Assembly (NCBI GenBank): GCA_945862265.1
Contig: CAMAXP010000006.1
Location: 54,576 to 118,575, forward strand
Length of the DNA stretch: 64,000 nucleotides
From: Bordetella parapertussis
GTDB lineage: Bacteria; Pseudomonadota; Gammaproteobacteria; Burkholderiales; SG8-39
Direction: 5' to 3'
Shown here: piece after piece, positions 1 through 9,166 of the stretch
Position numbering within the stretch: the stretch's first letter is position 1
How the letters are laid out: each line of letters opens with the position of its first letter
Made by a program: the position numbers and the translations under genes
Notes under the pieces: model-generated
What the model was told of the DNA's origin: nothing
Database searches by the model: none
The model's input: the letters and a program-made list of their open reading frames with translations, nothing else

Positions 1-483
1 GAGTTGTAGGGCAGACTTAGTTGATTCCCCCGGTAATGTAGGCCGGCTGGCAAGAACAAAAAGCATTCTGGCAATTGGTGTAATGGGTACCAAGTCACTC
101 GTTGGGTTGTAAGGTAGTCTTTGATAGACATGTGGATTTAGAACGAGGGTTTCCAAGCTGGTGGCCAAAAGGGTGTATCCATCCGGCAAGGCCTTGGCTA
201 CTGCTTCGGCGCCCATAATGGTGTTAGCCCCCGGCCTGTTCTCTACAATCACCGGTTGCGAAAATTGGCCCGCGAGATTCTGGAATACCAATCGAAATGC
301 TATATTGGCCGATCCCCCAGCAGGCCATGGTACGACTACCTTGATGAAGCGCTCAGGGTATCCTTGAGCTAGCGCCGAGCCCGCGCCTAGTAAAAGAGTC
401 AGGAGCCCAAGCCCGATGGATGCCGATATTCGGGAAAGCGACGTTCGAATGATCAGGCTCAAACAAATCTGGTGATTCTTCAT
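1..483 (-). CDS. Bug-family (TctC-like) tripartite tricarboxylate transporter receptor, 3'-truncated by window edge
   Basis: The minus-strand frame from an ATG at 483 stays open for 161 codons to the window edge. It begins with a signal peptide ending near ALAQ, followed by Bug signatures: a YPERFIKVVVPWPAGGSAN stretch, PVIVENRPGA, and the motif AKALPDGYTLL. Bug proteins are periplasmic receptors, usually for carboxylates. The start overlaps the stop of the upstream hydrolase gene as ATGA, so the two are probably translationally coupled and the receptor may serve a substrate or product of that hydrolase. Base composition is clearly more A/T-rich than that of the other Bug genes here. The ligand is unknown. 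The C-terminal half lies outside the window. Confidence 0.9.
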   Translation of the reverse strand, partial: MKNHQICLSLIIRTSLSRISASIGLGLLTLLLGAGSALAQGYPERFIKVVVPWPAGGSANIAFRLVFQNLAGQFSQPVIVENRPGANTIMGAEAVAKALPDGYTLLATSLETLVLNPHVYQRLPYNPTSDLVPITPIARMLFVLASRPTLPGESTKSALQL

Positions 484-1445
484 CGTGCCTCCCTGGGCTC
501 GGTTGGTTGATGTGGACTTTGGGGTTTGTTAAATGCATTCACTCCCCAATCGCCCCTCGGTTTCCCCGGACGAGTTGGTAGACCCAACTCGCGGGATCTA
601 TCAAAGAGCTTTAGGCCAGACGACAGGATCGAATTGAAGAAACACATCATTGCCAACGTCAGCTCTGTGGGACGCTCCCTGGGAAGAAAGTGGCCGGAGT
701 CCAATACGAGAATCCCTTCCAGCCCCGGCACGTGCTCCTCCATCCCGTAGGCATACTCGATTGGTTGCCTCGGATCGTGCTCCGAATGTACATAGACAAC
801 AGGCATCGTTAGCTTGGAGTAGTCGACGGGCTTACTACGACGAATATCACGAAAATACCTAGGGACGGCTTCCGCAATGCCCGGGTAGGAAAACTCGGCG
901 ATGATTGTGCGGAGCTCATCTTCATCTGGAATGAGTTCTGGTTTGCAGCCACTCTCGAACCAAGTCCGAATAAATGCCTCGGGCTTTTTAATCAGGCGGG
1001 TGAGTGCCTCAGGGTTCTCCGCGTAGTACTGGTGCTGCAGGGTATTGCGAGGATCGTATCTGTGCAGCGAGATGCAGCAACGCATATACCGTTCCACTCG
1101 GCTCGGCGCTTGATCGCAGATATGGTCCCCGATAATCGAGCCCCAATCGTGACCTGCAAGCCGAAACGTTGTCACTCCTATTTCATCCAGAAGCCGCAGC
1201 GTCTCCGTGGCAACGTTATGCGCTGTATAGTCACCGTCCCTTTTTTCAGATTGCCCGAATCCCTTCAGATCCGGGACTACAACGCGAAACTGGGAAGCGA
1301 GAGTTGGAATCTGATGAATCCAGCACTGCCAACTCTCTGGAACCCCATGTAGCAGTACTACTGCGTCTCCATCCCCAGCTTCAACCCAGTGGCACTCGGT
1401 TCCTGAAACTGACTTCCTATGATGTGTGATGGGTTGAATGCTCAC
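480..1445 (-). CDS. alpha/beta hydrolase, epoxide hydrolase / haloacid dehalogenase type
   Basis: A 321-residue cytoplasmic alpha/beta hydrolase. The oxyanion-hole motif HGVPES lies near residue 33. The nucleophile elbow is GHDWGS, with Asp100 as nucleophile, which is typical of epoxide hydrolases and fluoroacetate/haloalkane dehalogenases rather than Ser esterases. The catalytic His is probably in DSGHFLP near the C-terminus. The start is a GTG at 1445 preceded by a strong GGGGAGG Shine-Dalgarno. The stop overlaps the downstream Bug receptor start (ATGA). It is transcribed divergently from a GntR regulator, which may control both sides. The last 35 or so residues are Pro/Arg-rich and look non-domain. 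The substrate cannot be read from the sequence. Confidence 0.88.
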   Translation of the reverse strand: MSIQPITHHRKSVSGTECHWVEAGDGDAVVLLHGVPESWQCWIHQIPTLASQFRVVVPDLKGFGQSEKRDGDYTAHNVATETLRLLDEIGVTTFRLAGHDWGSIIGDHICDQAPSRVERYMRCCISLHRYDPRNTLQHQYYAENPEALTRLIKKPEAFIRTWFESGCKPELIPDEDELRTIIAEFSYPGIAEAVPRYFRDIRRSKPVDYSKLTMPVVYVHSEHDPRQPIEYAYGMEEHVPGLEGILVLDSGHFLPRERPTELTLAMMCFFNSILSSGLKLFDRSRELGLPTRPGKPRGDWGVNAFNKPQSPHQPTEPREAR

Positions 1446-1816
1446 GGAACCCTCCCCAAGTAAGTAATGTTATTTGCACACTCGCCGCTCAACAAAACCC
1501 AAAAACAGCACCTCAGAGCATCGCTGAAAGGGTCTATTCCGCTGTCCGAGCCAAAAGTACACGTCAGCCTTGCGTAGATAGATAGAAGGATAGGATATTA
1601 TAATCTTTACGGCAAGCGGCTGAAAGTCGCCTTGTGGACGCGGCTCCAGAAAAGCGTGGGTAAAGATCGGGAACTACACTACAGCGCAAAACACGACTTG
1701 TCGTGAGTGGTCGATCGCTCGCGACTTTGAAGAATGGTTCAACATTTCCACAATTTTGTTGGAACAGCAAATATTATATTGTTATACTTCACTTATGCAC
1801 ATACATTCAAACCAAC
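1446..1816. promoter_or_regulatory. divergent intergenic control region between hydrolase/Bug and GntR operons
   Basis: This 371-bp A/T-rich stretch has no convincing gene. It should hold the promoters for both divergent units and the GntR operator. The sequence around 1597-1604 (ATTATAAT) gives a perfect TATAAT on each strand; on the minus strand a poor -35 (TTTCAG) sits 17 bp upstream, aimed at the hydrolase. A second very A/T-rich patch at about 1765-1800 lies just before the GntR start and contains overlapping TATATTGTTATAC-like symmetry that could be an operator. These are visual matches only. No clear ribosome binding site precedes the GntR ATG. Confidence 0.4.
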
Positions 1817-2638
1817 ATGAAATCGCCTAAGGATCGACAAGCGGGCGCAGCGCTCGTTAGGTCTCCCGTTCCCCTCTATTTCCAGGTGGCGAACCAGCTG
1901 GAAGCCCGTATTTCGACCGGCGAGTGGGCGTCTGGCGCACTACTCCCAAGCGAGAAGGTCCTGGCGTCCCTATATGGCGTGAGCTTGATCACGATCCGTG
2001 GGGCCATGCGGATGCTCGCAGATCAGGGCTTGATAAGCCGCCTTCCCGGCAAGGGGACCGTAGTTCGGGACCCACACTCGGGCGTCGTCTGGGAGTTGGG
2101 CTGGCTCAGCGAGCTCATCAGTACGGTCATGCCGTCCAGACTCGAATTGCGCGCCATGGGGTCGGTCAATGCATCTGAATGGGTCGCTCAGCGTCTCGGT
2201 CTCGCTCGCGGTGAGCCTGTTCACTTCATGCGCACCGTGCGGTTCGCGGTGCAACGTGACGACGAACCATTCATGACGACCGATATCTATCACCCGATTA
2301 CGATTGGGTCGCTTCTGCGGAAGAGCGACTTCGCGACTCGCACAGCCCAGTCGAAGCTGGTGATACAGACCGTCGAAGACAGATGCGGCGTCAAGGTGTC
2401 CGGAGTACGTCAGACGATGACGGCCGAGCTAGCGAATCGTGAGGATGCACGTCTGCTCGGAATCCCTTACAAACACCCGCTCCTGGTCGTGACTCGCGAC
2501 TACTTTGACGCCAACGGTCGCTTGCTGCAGACGGGCAGATCGAGGTATCGCACGGATCACTATGAGTATGTGCTGAACGTAGCGCGCTCCCAAGGGCGTG
2601 TTCGTTCGGAAGAGCGTCAGACTCGGGCCAGCCCTTGA
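1817..2638 (+). CDS. GntR-family transcriptional regulator with UTRA effector domain (HutC subfamily)
   Basis: A 273-residue regulator. The N-terminal winged helix (about residues 18-83) has the GntR pattern PLYFQVANQLEARI, then LLPSEKVLASLYGVS and GLISRLPGKGTVV. The rest is a UTRA ligand-binding domain ending in a TGRSRYRTDHYEYVL-like strand. I start it at the ATG at 1817 because an upstream in-frame GTG (1703) would add a 38-residue tail unlike the family. HutC-type proteins are usually repressors released by a pathway metabolite. It lies 58 bp before the ABC substrate-binding gene and is divergent from the hydrolase, so it is the likely local regulator of both. Confidence 0.88.
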   Translation: MKSPKDRQAGAALVRSPVPLYFQVANQLEARISTGEWASGALLPSEKVLASLYGVSLITIRGAMRMLADQGLISRLPGKGTVVRDPHSGVVWELGWLSELISTVMPSRLELRAMGSVNASEWVAQRLGLARGEPVHFMRTVRFAVQRDDEPFMTTDIYHPITIGSLLRKSDFATRTAQSKLVIQTVEDRCGVKVSGVRQTMTAELANREDARLLGIPYKHPLLVVTRDYFDANGRLLQTGRSRYRTDHYEYVLNVARSQGRVRSEERQTRASP

Positions 2639-2696
2639 ATCGGGAATGAGCGTTTCGTAGGGGCTTTTCGTTTTCATCATCCAGGAGGAAGTTGGA

Positions 2697-3758
2697 ATGG
2701 GAGCCAGCAAAAGCGTTTCCGCCCGTCGGAATTTTCTCGGTGGCGCGAGCATGACAGCGGCATTAGCGGCGGTCGGGTTGTCTCCGGAGCGTGCGCAAGC
2801 TCAGGCGAAACAGCCGCTGCGCCTTCGGATCGGCTACCAGTTTGGTCTCGTCTATGCGCCTCTGCTCGTGTTGAAGGAATTCGGCCTAATCAAGCGATAC
2901 GCTCCGGATGCGGTTGTGGAGTACACAAGGGTAGGTTCGGGTAGCGTCGTCCGGGACCAGATGATCGCCAAGCAATTGGACATCGGCATACTTGGTCCGC
3001 CCCCATTCCAGATCGGATGGCAGCACTTGAACTGGAAGTATCTCTGCGGAACAGGGATCTTCCCGTACAAGCTTGTCACCTGGAAGGAGAATATTCGATC
3101 GCTCAAGGATTTCAAACCCGACGACAAGATCGCTATTCCGGGTCCGGGAAGCCTCCAGCATATTCTCCTCGCAATGGCGGCAAAGAAAGAGTTGGGCGAT
3201 GCGCGAGCCCTCGACAAGAATCTTGTCAGTCTTCCGCATCCGGATGCCACAGCATCCATGCTTGCCAAGAATCCGAGTGTGGCAGCTCACTTTGCGAATG
3301 TGCCGTTCCTCTTCACGGAGCTGGATGCCCCCCACATTCATGCGGTGCTCGATGGGTTTGACGCTTTCGGCGGTCCCTTTATGTCCCCGTTGGCGTTCGC
3401 CGCACCGGACTTTCTCGATACCAATCCGCTGGGCGTAGCGGTCTTCCTGGCGGCCTATAACGAAGCGATGGCGATGCTTAGCCTCGACCCTGCCAAGGCG
3501 GCAAATGCGCTCGCGAAGGAGTTCAAGCAGACCCCCGAAGTGATGTTGCGCTGGCTCACATGGCCGGGCATCTCGTACACATCCCTGCCCTACGGGATCA
3601 TGGGTTGGCATGAGTTCATGGCGGAATCCGGATATGTAAAGAAGGTGCAGAAGACGCTGCCCGAAATATGCTCACCTCAAGCGCTGGCCTGGATCGGGAT
3701 AGAACACGGCAAGGGCAAGAACCCCGCACAGAGGCTTCAGGATCGGCGCGCGACCTAG
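2697..3758 (+). CDS. ABC transporter substrate-binding protein, NMT1/SsuA/TauA-like
   Basis: A 353-residue periplasmic binding protein. The N-terminus carries a Tat-like twin-arginine motif (SARRNFLGG, residues 8-16), a hydrophobic core and an AQA cleavage region, suggesting folded export. The body follows the NMT1/THI5-like family: a GYQFGLVYAPLLVLKEFG opening and the LDIGILGPPPF loop. The start is supported by AGGAGG at 2683-2688, 8 bp before the ATG. Family relatives bind sulfonates, taurine, nitrate or pyrimidines. The matching ATPase and permease come three genes later in the same unit. Because a TPP lyase and a GMC oxidoreductase interrupt the transporter genes, uptake and catabolism are probably co-regulated. 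The ligand is unknown. Confidence 0.85.
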   Translation: MGASKSVSARRNFLGGASMTAALAAVGLSPERAQAQAKQPLRLRIGYQFGLVYAPLLVLKEFGLIKRYAPDAVVEYTRVGSGSVVRDQMIAKQLDIGILGPPPFQIGWQHLNWKYLCGTGIFPYKLVTWKENIRSLKDFKPDDKIAIPGPGSLQHILLAMAAKKELGDARALDKNLVSLPHPDATASMLAKNPSVAAHFANVPFLFTELDAPHIHAVLDGFDAFGGPFMSPLAFAAPDFLDTNPLGVAVFLAAYNEAMAMLSLDPAKAANALAKEFKQTPEVMLRWLTWPGISYTSLPYGIMGWHEFMAESGYVKKVQKTLPEICSPQALAWIGIEHGKGKNPAQRLQDRRAT

Positions 3759-3840
3759 TTGTACGAGAAGTTCAAGCACCTTGCGACAGGCCGCGGCGAT
3801 TTCGTTCGTCCGGAATCAAACCTGGAGAGATGGAGAGTAA

Positions 3841-5541
3841 ATGGCAAAAATGAATGCAGGCGCGGCGATCGTCGAGTGCTTACGCGCTGAGCGCGTGGGC
3901 CATGCCTTCGGGATCATCGGCTCATCGTATCTCGAGGTCTTGGATGCGTTTTACGAGCGTCCGGACATCCAGTTCGTCAGTGTTCGTCACGAGCTCGCTG
4001 CAGCGCATATTGCCGACGCCTACGCAAGAGTGACGGGCGGTCTGGGCGTTTGCTTAGCGCAAGGGGGGCCGGGCGTGACGAATCTCGTGACAGGGCTTGC
4101 GCTGGCGCGCCACGCTTTTTCTCCAGTTTTGGCAATCGGCGGTGCGACGATGACGAGTCAGGATCAGCGCGACGCTTTCCAGGAGATCGATCAGCAAAGC
4201 CTTTTGCGCCCGGTTTCAAAGGCTGTCATGCGCGTTGCCCGGGCGGACAGGGCCGTGGAACTAACGCGGCACGCGGCGCGAACGGCACTATCGGGGCGCC
4301 GAGGTCCGGTATTTCTGGAGGTACCGCGCGACATATTGAGCCACCCGTGCGAGTACCAGGACATTCCCCCGAGCCAGTATCGGCCGGAGTACACGCCCGG
4401 TGCCGACCCTCAGGGCGTGGCACGTGCGGTAGCGATGATGCGTGAAGCGAAGCGGCCATTGATCCTCGCAGGCAGCGGCATCAAATGGAGCCGCGGGTCG
4501 AAGGAGCTCATGGACTTCGCGGAGACGTTGGGCGTCCCGGTGATCACCTCAAACGCGAACAAGGACCTCGTTCCGAACGATCATCCGTTGTTCTTTGGTC
4601 AGCTTGGTCCGCGAGGCTCGGCGTTGGCCAAGGAGCTTGCTCAGGAGGCGGATACGATCTTTGCGCTCGGAACGCGATTGGGCTTCACAACAGGTTTCTT
4701 CAACAACGCATATGTGAACGCGGACGCCCGCTTGATCCACTGCGACATCGATGCCCAGGAAATCGGTCGAATCTACCCGGTGGCGCTCGGCATAGTCGGT
4801 GATGCTCGTCACGTGGCAAACGCATGTGCGCAGGAGGCGAGGAAACAGCAGGCCCTCCATGATCTTGCGGAATGGAGCACATGGGCGAAAGAGCGCCGTG
4901 CCATCTGGATCGCGCAGCGACTGGCCGGCCTGGAGGAAAGCCCGACTCCGGTCCGGACTCCCCGATTCTTCGCCGAGTTGCGCAAGGTGGTTCCAAAGAA
5001 CATCCATGTGACGACGGATGCCGGGTACTGGGGCAACATGGCTACTGACGCTTTCGACCATTACGGCTGTCCCAGCCTGTTCACGCCGCAGGAGTTCGGC
5101 TGTCTGGGCTTCAGCTTTCCGGCCGCACTGGGCGTGCAGTTCGCAAAACCAGGCGCTCCGGTCATCAGTGTCAATGGCGACGGCGGATTTGCCATGAACA
5201 TGCAGGAACTGGAAACCGCGGTGCGATGCAAGCTCAATCCTGTCGTTCTGGTGCTCAACAACTTTTCCTGGGGAGTCGAGAAGTCGTACCAGAAGGATTT
5301 CTTCGACAAGCGGTATGTTGGCGCCAACATCGGCAATCCAAGATTCGACAAGCTGGCCGAATCGTTCGGTGCGCGGGGCGTCCGAATCGAGCGTGCAGAT
5401 GAGATCGGGGATGCGGTGTCCGAGGCGCTCCGCAGCAGCCTGCCGACAGTGATTGAAGTTCTCGTCGACGACACGGAAATTTCAGGATTGCGCCGGGATG
5501 CCGTTGTGCCGAGGAGCGTGTCCAGTGCCAAGGCGGGTTAA
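3841..5541 (+). CDS. thiamine-diphosphate-dependent enzyme, acetolactate synthase / sulfoacetaldehyde acetyltransferase-like
   Basis: A 566-residue three-domain ThDP enzyme. The PYR domain has catalytic Glu51 in VRHE and an AQGGPGVTN loop. The central domain is Rossmann-like. The PP domain carries the ThDP/Mg motif from GDGGFAMN (about residue 446) to VLNN. The N-terminus ([17 protein letters not shown]) resembles sulfoacetaldehyde acetyltransferase (Xsc) as much as acetolactate synthase or glyoxylate carboligase. Xsc would suit a taurine/sulfonate-like ABC importer, but no phosphate acetyltransferase or sulfonate-specific gene is present, so I leave the substrate open. It likely cleaves or ligates a 2-oxo or aldehyde compound made by the neighbouring GMC oxidoreductase. 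A GGAGAG precedes the ATG. Confidence 0.85.
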   Translation: MAKMNAGAAIVECLRAERVGHAFGIIGSSYLEVLDAFYERPDIQFVSVRHELAAAHIADAYARVTGGLGVCLAQGGPGVTNLVTGLALARHAFSPVLAIGGATMTSQDQRDAFQEIDQQSLLRPVSKAVMRVARADRAVELTRHAARTALSGRRGPVFLEVPRDILSHPCEYQDIPPSQYRPEYTPGADPQGVARAVAMMREAKRPLILAGSGIKWSRGSKELMDFAETLGVPVITSNANKDLVPNDHPLFFGQLGPRGSALAKELAQEADTIFALGTRLGFTTGFFNNAYVNADARLIHCDIDAQEIGRIYPVALGIVGDARHVANACAQEARKQQALHDLAEWSTWAKERRAIWIAQRLAGLEESPTPVRTPRFFAELRKVVPKNIHVTTDAGYWGNMATDAFDHYGCPSLFTPQEFGCLGFSFPAALGVQFAKPGAPVISVNGDGGFAMNMQELETAVRCKLNPVVLVLNNFSWGVEKSYQKDFFDKRYVGANIGNPRFDKLAESFGARGVRIERADEIGDAVSEALRSSLPTVIEVLVDDTEISGLRRDAVVPRSVSSAKAG

Positions 5542-5576
5542 GCGATGGCTTTCGATTTCAGGATGTTAGACGCGTC

Positions 5577-7214
5577 ATGAGCTCTTCGCCGGAGGTGGAC
5601 TACATCGTGATTGGGGCGGGTTCAGCCGGCTGCGTTATCGCAAGCAGGCTGTCGGAGAACAGCAGAAACCGCGTGCTTCTGCTGGAAGCCGGTGGAGAGG
5701 ACAAGCACTTCTGGATCAAGGTCCCGCTCGGCATCGGGAAGATCCGCGGCGACGCGCGGTACCATTGGAAATTTTTCACCGAACCCGAAGCGCGCATGTC
5801 GGGTCAGCGTATCTACTGGCCGCGGGGAAAGCTGCTTGGCGGCTCCGGTTCGGTAAACGGGATGATCTTCAATCGTGGCCAGCCTGCGGACTACGATCTC
5901 TGGAGCGAGGCGGGAAACCCCGGTTGGGCGTTTGAAGATGTCCTGCCGTACTTTCGCAGGCTCGAGAGTGTCGCCGGTGGAGACCCCCGTTGGCGTGGCC
6001 TGGATGGCCCCATACACATCACCGATCTTGGGACTGACCCCGATCCTCTTTCCGATGCATTTGTCGAGGCGAGCGTGCAAGCGGGGTACCCCCGCCTCGG
6101 CGACTACAACGCCGGTCAGAATGGAGTGGGGACTGGATACCTGCAGCTCAGTATTCGTCGTGGTATTCGATGCAGCTCCTCGGCGGCCTATCTTCGACCT
6201 GCGATGCGCCGCGGAAATCTGCGCGTGATCACGAATGCGATGGTACAGAAGGTGAATTTTTCCGGTACTCGTGCGACTGGCGTGTCATACCGATTGGACG
6301 GCAGATTGCTGGAGGCACGGGCCACACGAGAGGTCATTCTGTGCGCCGGCACGGTCCAGTCCCCCCAGTTGCTGGAGCTGTCGGGTATCGGCGATGCCGA
6401 GCGCCTCCGGGATCTGGGTATTCCGCTGGTTCATCATCTGCCGGGAGTCGGCGAGAATCTGCAGGATCATCTTCAGGTCCGCATTGTCTACGAATGCAAT
6501 CAGCCACTCACACTGAACGCCATTCTAGAGAGCCCGATTCGTCAGGCCATGATGGGGATGAAGTATGTTTTCCTGCGAAAGGGCTGGATGACGACCCCTT
6601 CAGCGAAGACGTTTACAAACGTATGCGTGCTGCCTGAGTCGACGCGCGCGGATGTGAAGATTCAGCAGTACATGATCAGTGGGGATAGCAGGCACAAGGG
6701 CGGTTCCGACCTGGTGCTGGACGACTTCTGGGGATTCTCCATTGGCTACAACCAGATGCGACCGGAATCGCGTGGCTCGGTGCATATTCGTTCGCGCGAG
6801 GTGGCGGAGGCGCCAGCGATACGTGCCAATTACCTGGCTCACGAGACAGACCGCCGAGCGAATGCCGGTGCACTGAGGGCAATCCGTCGAATTGCGGCGC
6901 AGCCAGCGCTATCGCGCTACATCGTGTCCGAGCGCAGGCCCGGGCCGGCACTGCAGTCGGAGGAGGACTTGGTCGCATACTGTGGCGAGTCCGGGCACAC
7001 GTCTTACCACCCCGTTGGGACCTGCAGGCTCGGTTCCGATCTCGGTGCGGTGGTCGACTCCCGGCTTCGCGTGCATGGGGTCACCGGCCTTCGAGTAGCG
7101 GATGCGTCGATCATGCCTACGCTTACTTCGTGCAACACCAATGCGCCGGCAATGATGATCGGCGAGCGCCTAGCGGAGTTCGTCACCCGCGATTCGGCGA
7201 CAGACCCTTCCTGA
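5577..7214 (+). CDS. GMC family FAD-dependent oxidoreductase (choline dehydrogenase-like)
   Basis: A 545-residue GMC oxidoreductase, which oxidises an alcohol to an aldehyde using FAD. The ADP-binding motif GAGSAG is at residues 13-18. GMC signature 1 is seen around [16 protein letters not shown], and signature 2 around [15 protein letters not shown]. The C-terminus has [11 protein letters not shown] with the catalytic His, and [17 protein letters not shown] with the partner Asn. There is no signal peptide, so it acts in the cytoplasm. The stop overlaps the ATPase start as TGATG. Together with the TPP enzyme it suggests an imported alcohol being oxidised and then cleaved. Family members act on choline, PEG, short alcohols and others, so specificity is uncertain. 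Confidence 0.9.
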   Translation: MSSSPEVDYIVIGAGSAGCVIASRLSENSRNRVLLLEAGGEDKHFWIKVPLGIGKIRGDARYHWKFFTEPEARMSGQRIYWPRGKLLGGSGSVNGMIFNRGQPADYDLWSEAGNPGWAFEDVLPYFRRLESVAGGDPRWRGLDGPIHITDLGTDPDPLSDAFVEASVQAGYPRLGDYNAGQNGVGTGYLQLSIRRGIRCSSSAAYLRPAMRRGNLRVITNAMVQKVNFSGTRATGVSYRLDGRLLEARATREVILCAGTVQSPQLLELSGIGDAERLRDLGIPLVHHLPGVGENLQDHLQVRIVYECNQPLTLNAILESPIRQAMMGMKYVFLRKGWMTTPSAKTFTNVCVLPESTRADVKIQQYMISGDSRHKGGSDLVLDDFWGFSIGYNQMRPESRGSVHIRSREVAEAPAIRANYLAHETDRRANAGALRAIRRIAAQPALSRYIVSERRPGPALQSEEDLVAYCGESGHTSYHPVGTCRLGSDLGAVVDSRLRVHGVTGLRVADASIMPTLTSCNTNAPAMMIGERLAEFVTRDSATDPS

Positions 7215-8047
7215 TGCTTGGAGATGCGCAGGGCAAGCAGGCCCATGAATCGCCTGTCGCGAGCAGCGACGCGCGTTCTCTGCTTCACGTCGACGGGGTC
7301 ACGCTCCAGTACAAGACGAAGGACCATCTGGTCACGGCTACCTATCGTGTCAGCTTCTCGGTACTGAAAGGCGACCGATATATCATCCTGGGTCCGTCAG
7401 GGTGCGGGAAATCCACGCTGCTGAAGGCGATCGGGGGTTACCACCTGCCGGTAGAGGGGAGCATTTCGCTGAACGACAAGGTGATTTCGGCTCCGGGTCC
7501 GGATCGCGTCATGGTGTTCCAGGAGTTCGACCAACTCCTTCCCTGGAAGACCGTGAAGCAAAACGTGATGTTCGCGTTGATTGCAAGCCGGAAATTCGGG
7601 CGGGCCGAAGCGATGGACCGGGCAATGCATTACATAGAGAAGGTGAAGCTGACTAAGTTTGCGGGCAGCTATCCGCATACCCTTTCCGGAGGCATGAAGC
7701 AGCGTGTCGCCATCGCACGCGCAATGGCCATGGAGCCCCAGATCCTCCTGATGGATGAGCCCTTCGCCGCGCTTGACGCGCTCACCAGGCAGAAGATGCA
7801 GGAAGAGCTGCTCCAATTGTGGGAGGACACCCGTTTCACGGTGCTCTTCGTAACGCATTCGATCCCCGAGGCGGTGCTCGTCGGTAATCGGATTCTTCTT
7901 CTCAGTCCGCATCCTGGGCGCGTGAAAGCGGAGCTGAACAGCAACGGCAAGGACCATGTCGGCGTCGACGGCCGCAGGCCGTCTGAGCGCATACATGACC
8001 TTCTATTCGTCGACGCGATCGAGGAACACGATGCCAACGTTGATTGA
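7214..8047 (+). CDS. ABC transporter ATP-binding protein, SsuB/TauB family
   Basis: A 277-residue nucleotide-binding subunit of the importer. Walker A is GPSGCGKST (60-68), then a Q-loop at VFQEF, signature LSGGMKQR (157-164), Walker B ILLMDEP (177-183), and an H-loop in FVTHSIPEA. The start is set at the ATG at 7214, overlapping the GMC stop (TGATG). The longer in-frame extension upstream translates GMC coding sequence and is not plausible. Its 3' end overlaps the permease gene by 17 bp, indicating tight coupling. It powers import of the ligand held by the binding protein at 2697-3758. Confidence 0.92.
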   Translation: MLGDAQGKQAHESPVASSDARSLLHVDGVTLQYKTKDHLVTATYRVSFSVLKGDRYIILGPSGCGKSTLLKAIGGYHLPVEGSISLNDKVISAPGPDRVMVFQEFDQLLPWKTVKQNVMFALIASRKFGRAEAMDRAMHYIEKVKLTKFAGSYPHTLSGGMKQRVAIARAMAMEPQILLMDEPFAALDALTRQKMQEELLQLWEDTRFTVLFVTHSIPEAVLVGNRILLLSPHPGRVKAELNSNGKDHVGVDGRRPSERIHDLLFVDAIEEHDANVD

Positions 8048-8909
8048 TGGCCAGGAGGCTTCGAGGCCAGAGGTCGTCCACGAACTCGAAGCAACGAGCT
8101 ACGGAGTTGTCGAGCAACCGCTTGGATGGTGGGAGCGACTTTACGGTAGCGGGATGCTGCGCAAGACGACAGTCCTGCTGCTGCTGGCGTTGGCCTGGGA
8201 GATCTATGCGACCGTCCTCGCGAATCCGCTCCTGTTTCCCAAGTTCAGCGCGACAATGAGTGCCTTTACGGATGGCATCGCAAGTGGTGTCCTGTTGGAC
8301 AGGACATGGGTTTCCATCAAGGTGCTCTTGCAGGGATACCTTATCGGACTGGTGCTTGCCGGCGTTCTCACCGCATTCGCGATTTCGACACGCTTCGGGA
8401 ATGACCTGCTGGAAACGCTGACTGCAATGTTCAACCCCCTTCCTGCGATTGCGCTCCTGCCGCTTGCGCTGATCTGGTTCGGTCTGGGCAATGCCAGTCT
8501 GGTGTTCGTTCTTGTCCATTCCGTGCTCTGGGCGGTGGCGCTCAATACGCACTCGGGATTTCTCAGCGTATCCCAGACGCTGCGCATGGTCGGCCGGAAC
8601 TACGGCCTGACGGGGCCACGCTATGTCATTGGAATCCTCATGCCGGCGGCATTTCCGTCGATTCTGACTGGAATGAAGATTGGCTGGGCATTCGCGTGGC
8701 GAACCTTGATCGCGGCGGAACTTGTATTCGGCGTCTCTTCCGGAGCGGGCGGACTCGGCTGGTTCATCTATGAGAACAAGAATCTGCTGGAGATATCGAG
8801 TGTATTCGCGGGGCTTTTTGCGGTGATCATTATTGGATTGGTTGTTGAGAATCTGCTGTTCCGCTTTGCGGAAAGTAAGACTGTGCGGCGATGGGGAATG
8901 CAATCCTGA
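8031..8909 (+). CDS. ABC transporter permease, SsuC/TauC family
   Basis: A 292-residue inner-membrane permease. It has a polar N-terminal tail, then about six hydrophobic helices starting at LRKTTVLLLLALAWEIYA. The family EAA-like cytoplasmic loop is around VGRNYGLTGPRYVIGILMPAAFPSILTG in the C-terminal half. The start (MPTLID) is an ATG at 8031 inside the end of the ATPase gene, preceded by GAGGAA. This is the last recognisable gene of the A/T-richer plus-strand unit. The following 257 bp up to 9166 contain no convincing gene, and there composition shifts to that of the rest of the window. Confidence 0.9.
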   Translation: MPTLIDGQEASRPEVVHELEATSYGVVEQPLGWWERLYGSGMLRKTTVLLLLALAWEIYATVLANPLLFPKFSATMSAFTDGIASGVLLDRTWVSIKVLLQGYLIGLVLAGVLTAFAISTRFGNDLLETLTAMFNPLPAIALLPLALIWFGLGNASLVFVLVHSVLWAVALNTHSGFLSVSQTLRMVGRNYGLTGPRYVIGILMPAAFPSILTGMKIGWAFAWRTLIAAELVFGVSSGAGGLGWFIYENKNLLEISSVFAGLFAVIIIGLVVENLLFRFAESKTVRRWGMQS

Positions 8910-9166
8910 GTTTTCCCGGTCGCATCGTTGCCCGTATTGCAGCAATTGTTGATTCCCGCGCCGGGTTGAGCTGCCATTCGCGCGGAAAATCCACCGCCCG
9001 TCGCTCTTCCGCGGATGGCGCACAAAACCGAATCCCCAGGCCAGCCAAAATTTGGCTCGCGTTGGATCCCCCAGCCAGTCGGATCGGCGACCGCAGAAAT
9101 CATCGGTTTTGGCGGGCATAGTTCCTGTGATGCGAGCCATGCGCCAGTGCCTACACGAGGCTTTCC

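Noticed and set aside
3841..5541. Firm naming of the first ThDP enzyme as sulfoacetaldehyde acetyltransferase (Xsc)
   Set aside because: Only N-terminal motifs suggest Xsc; no Pta, sulfite exporter or taurine genes are present, so the specific name is not supported.
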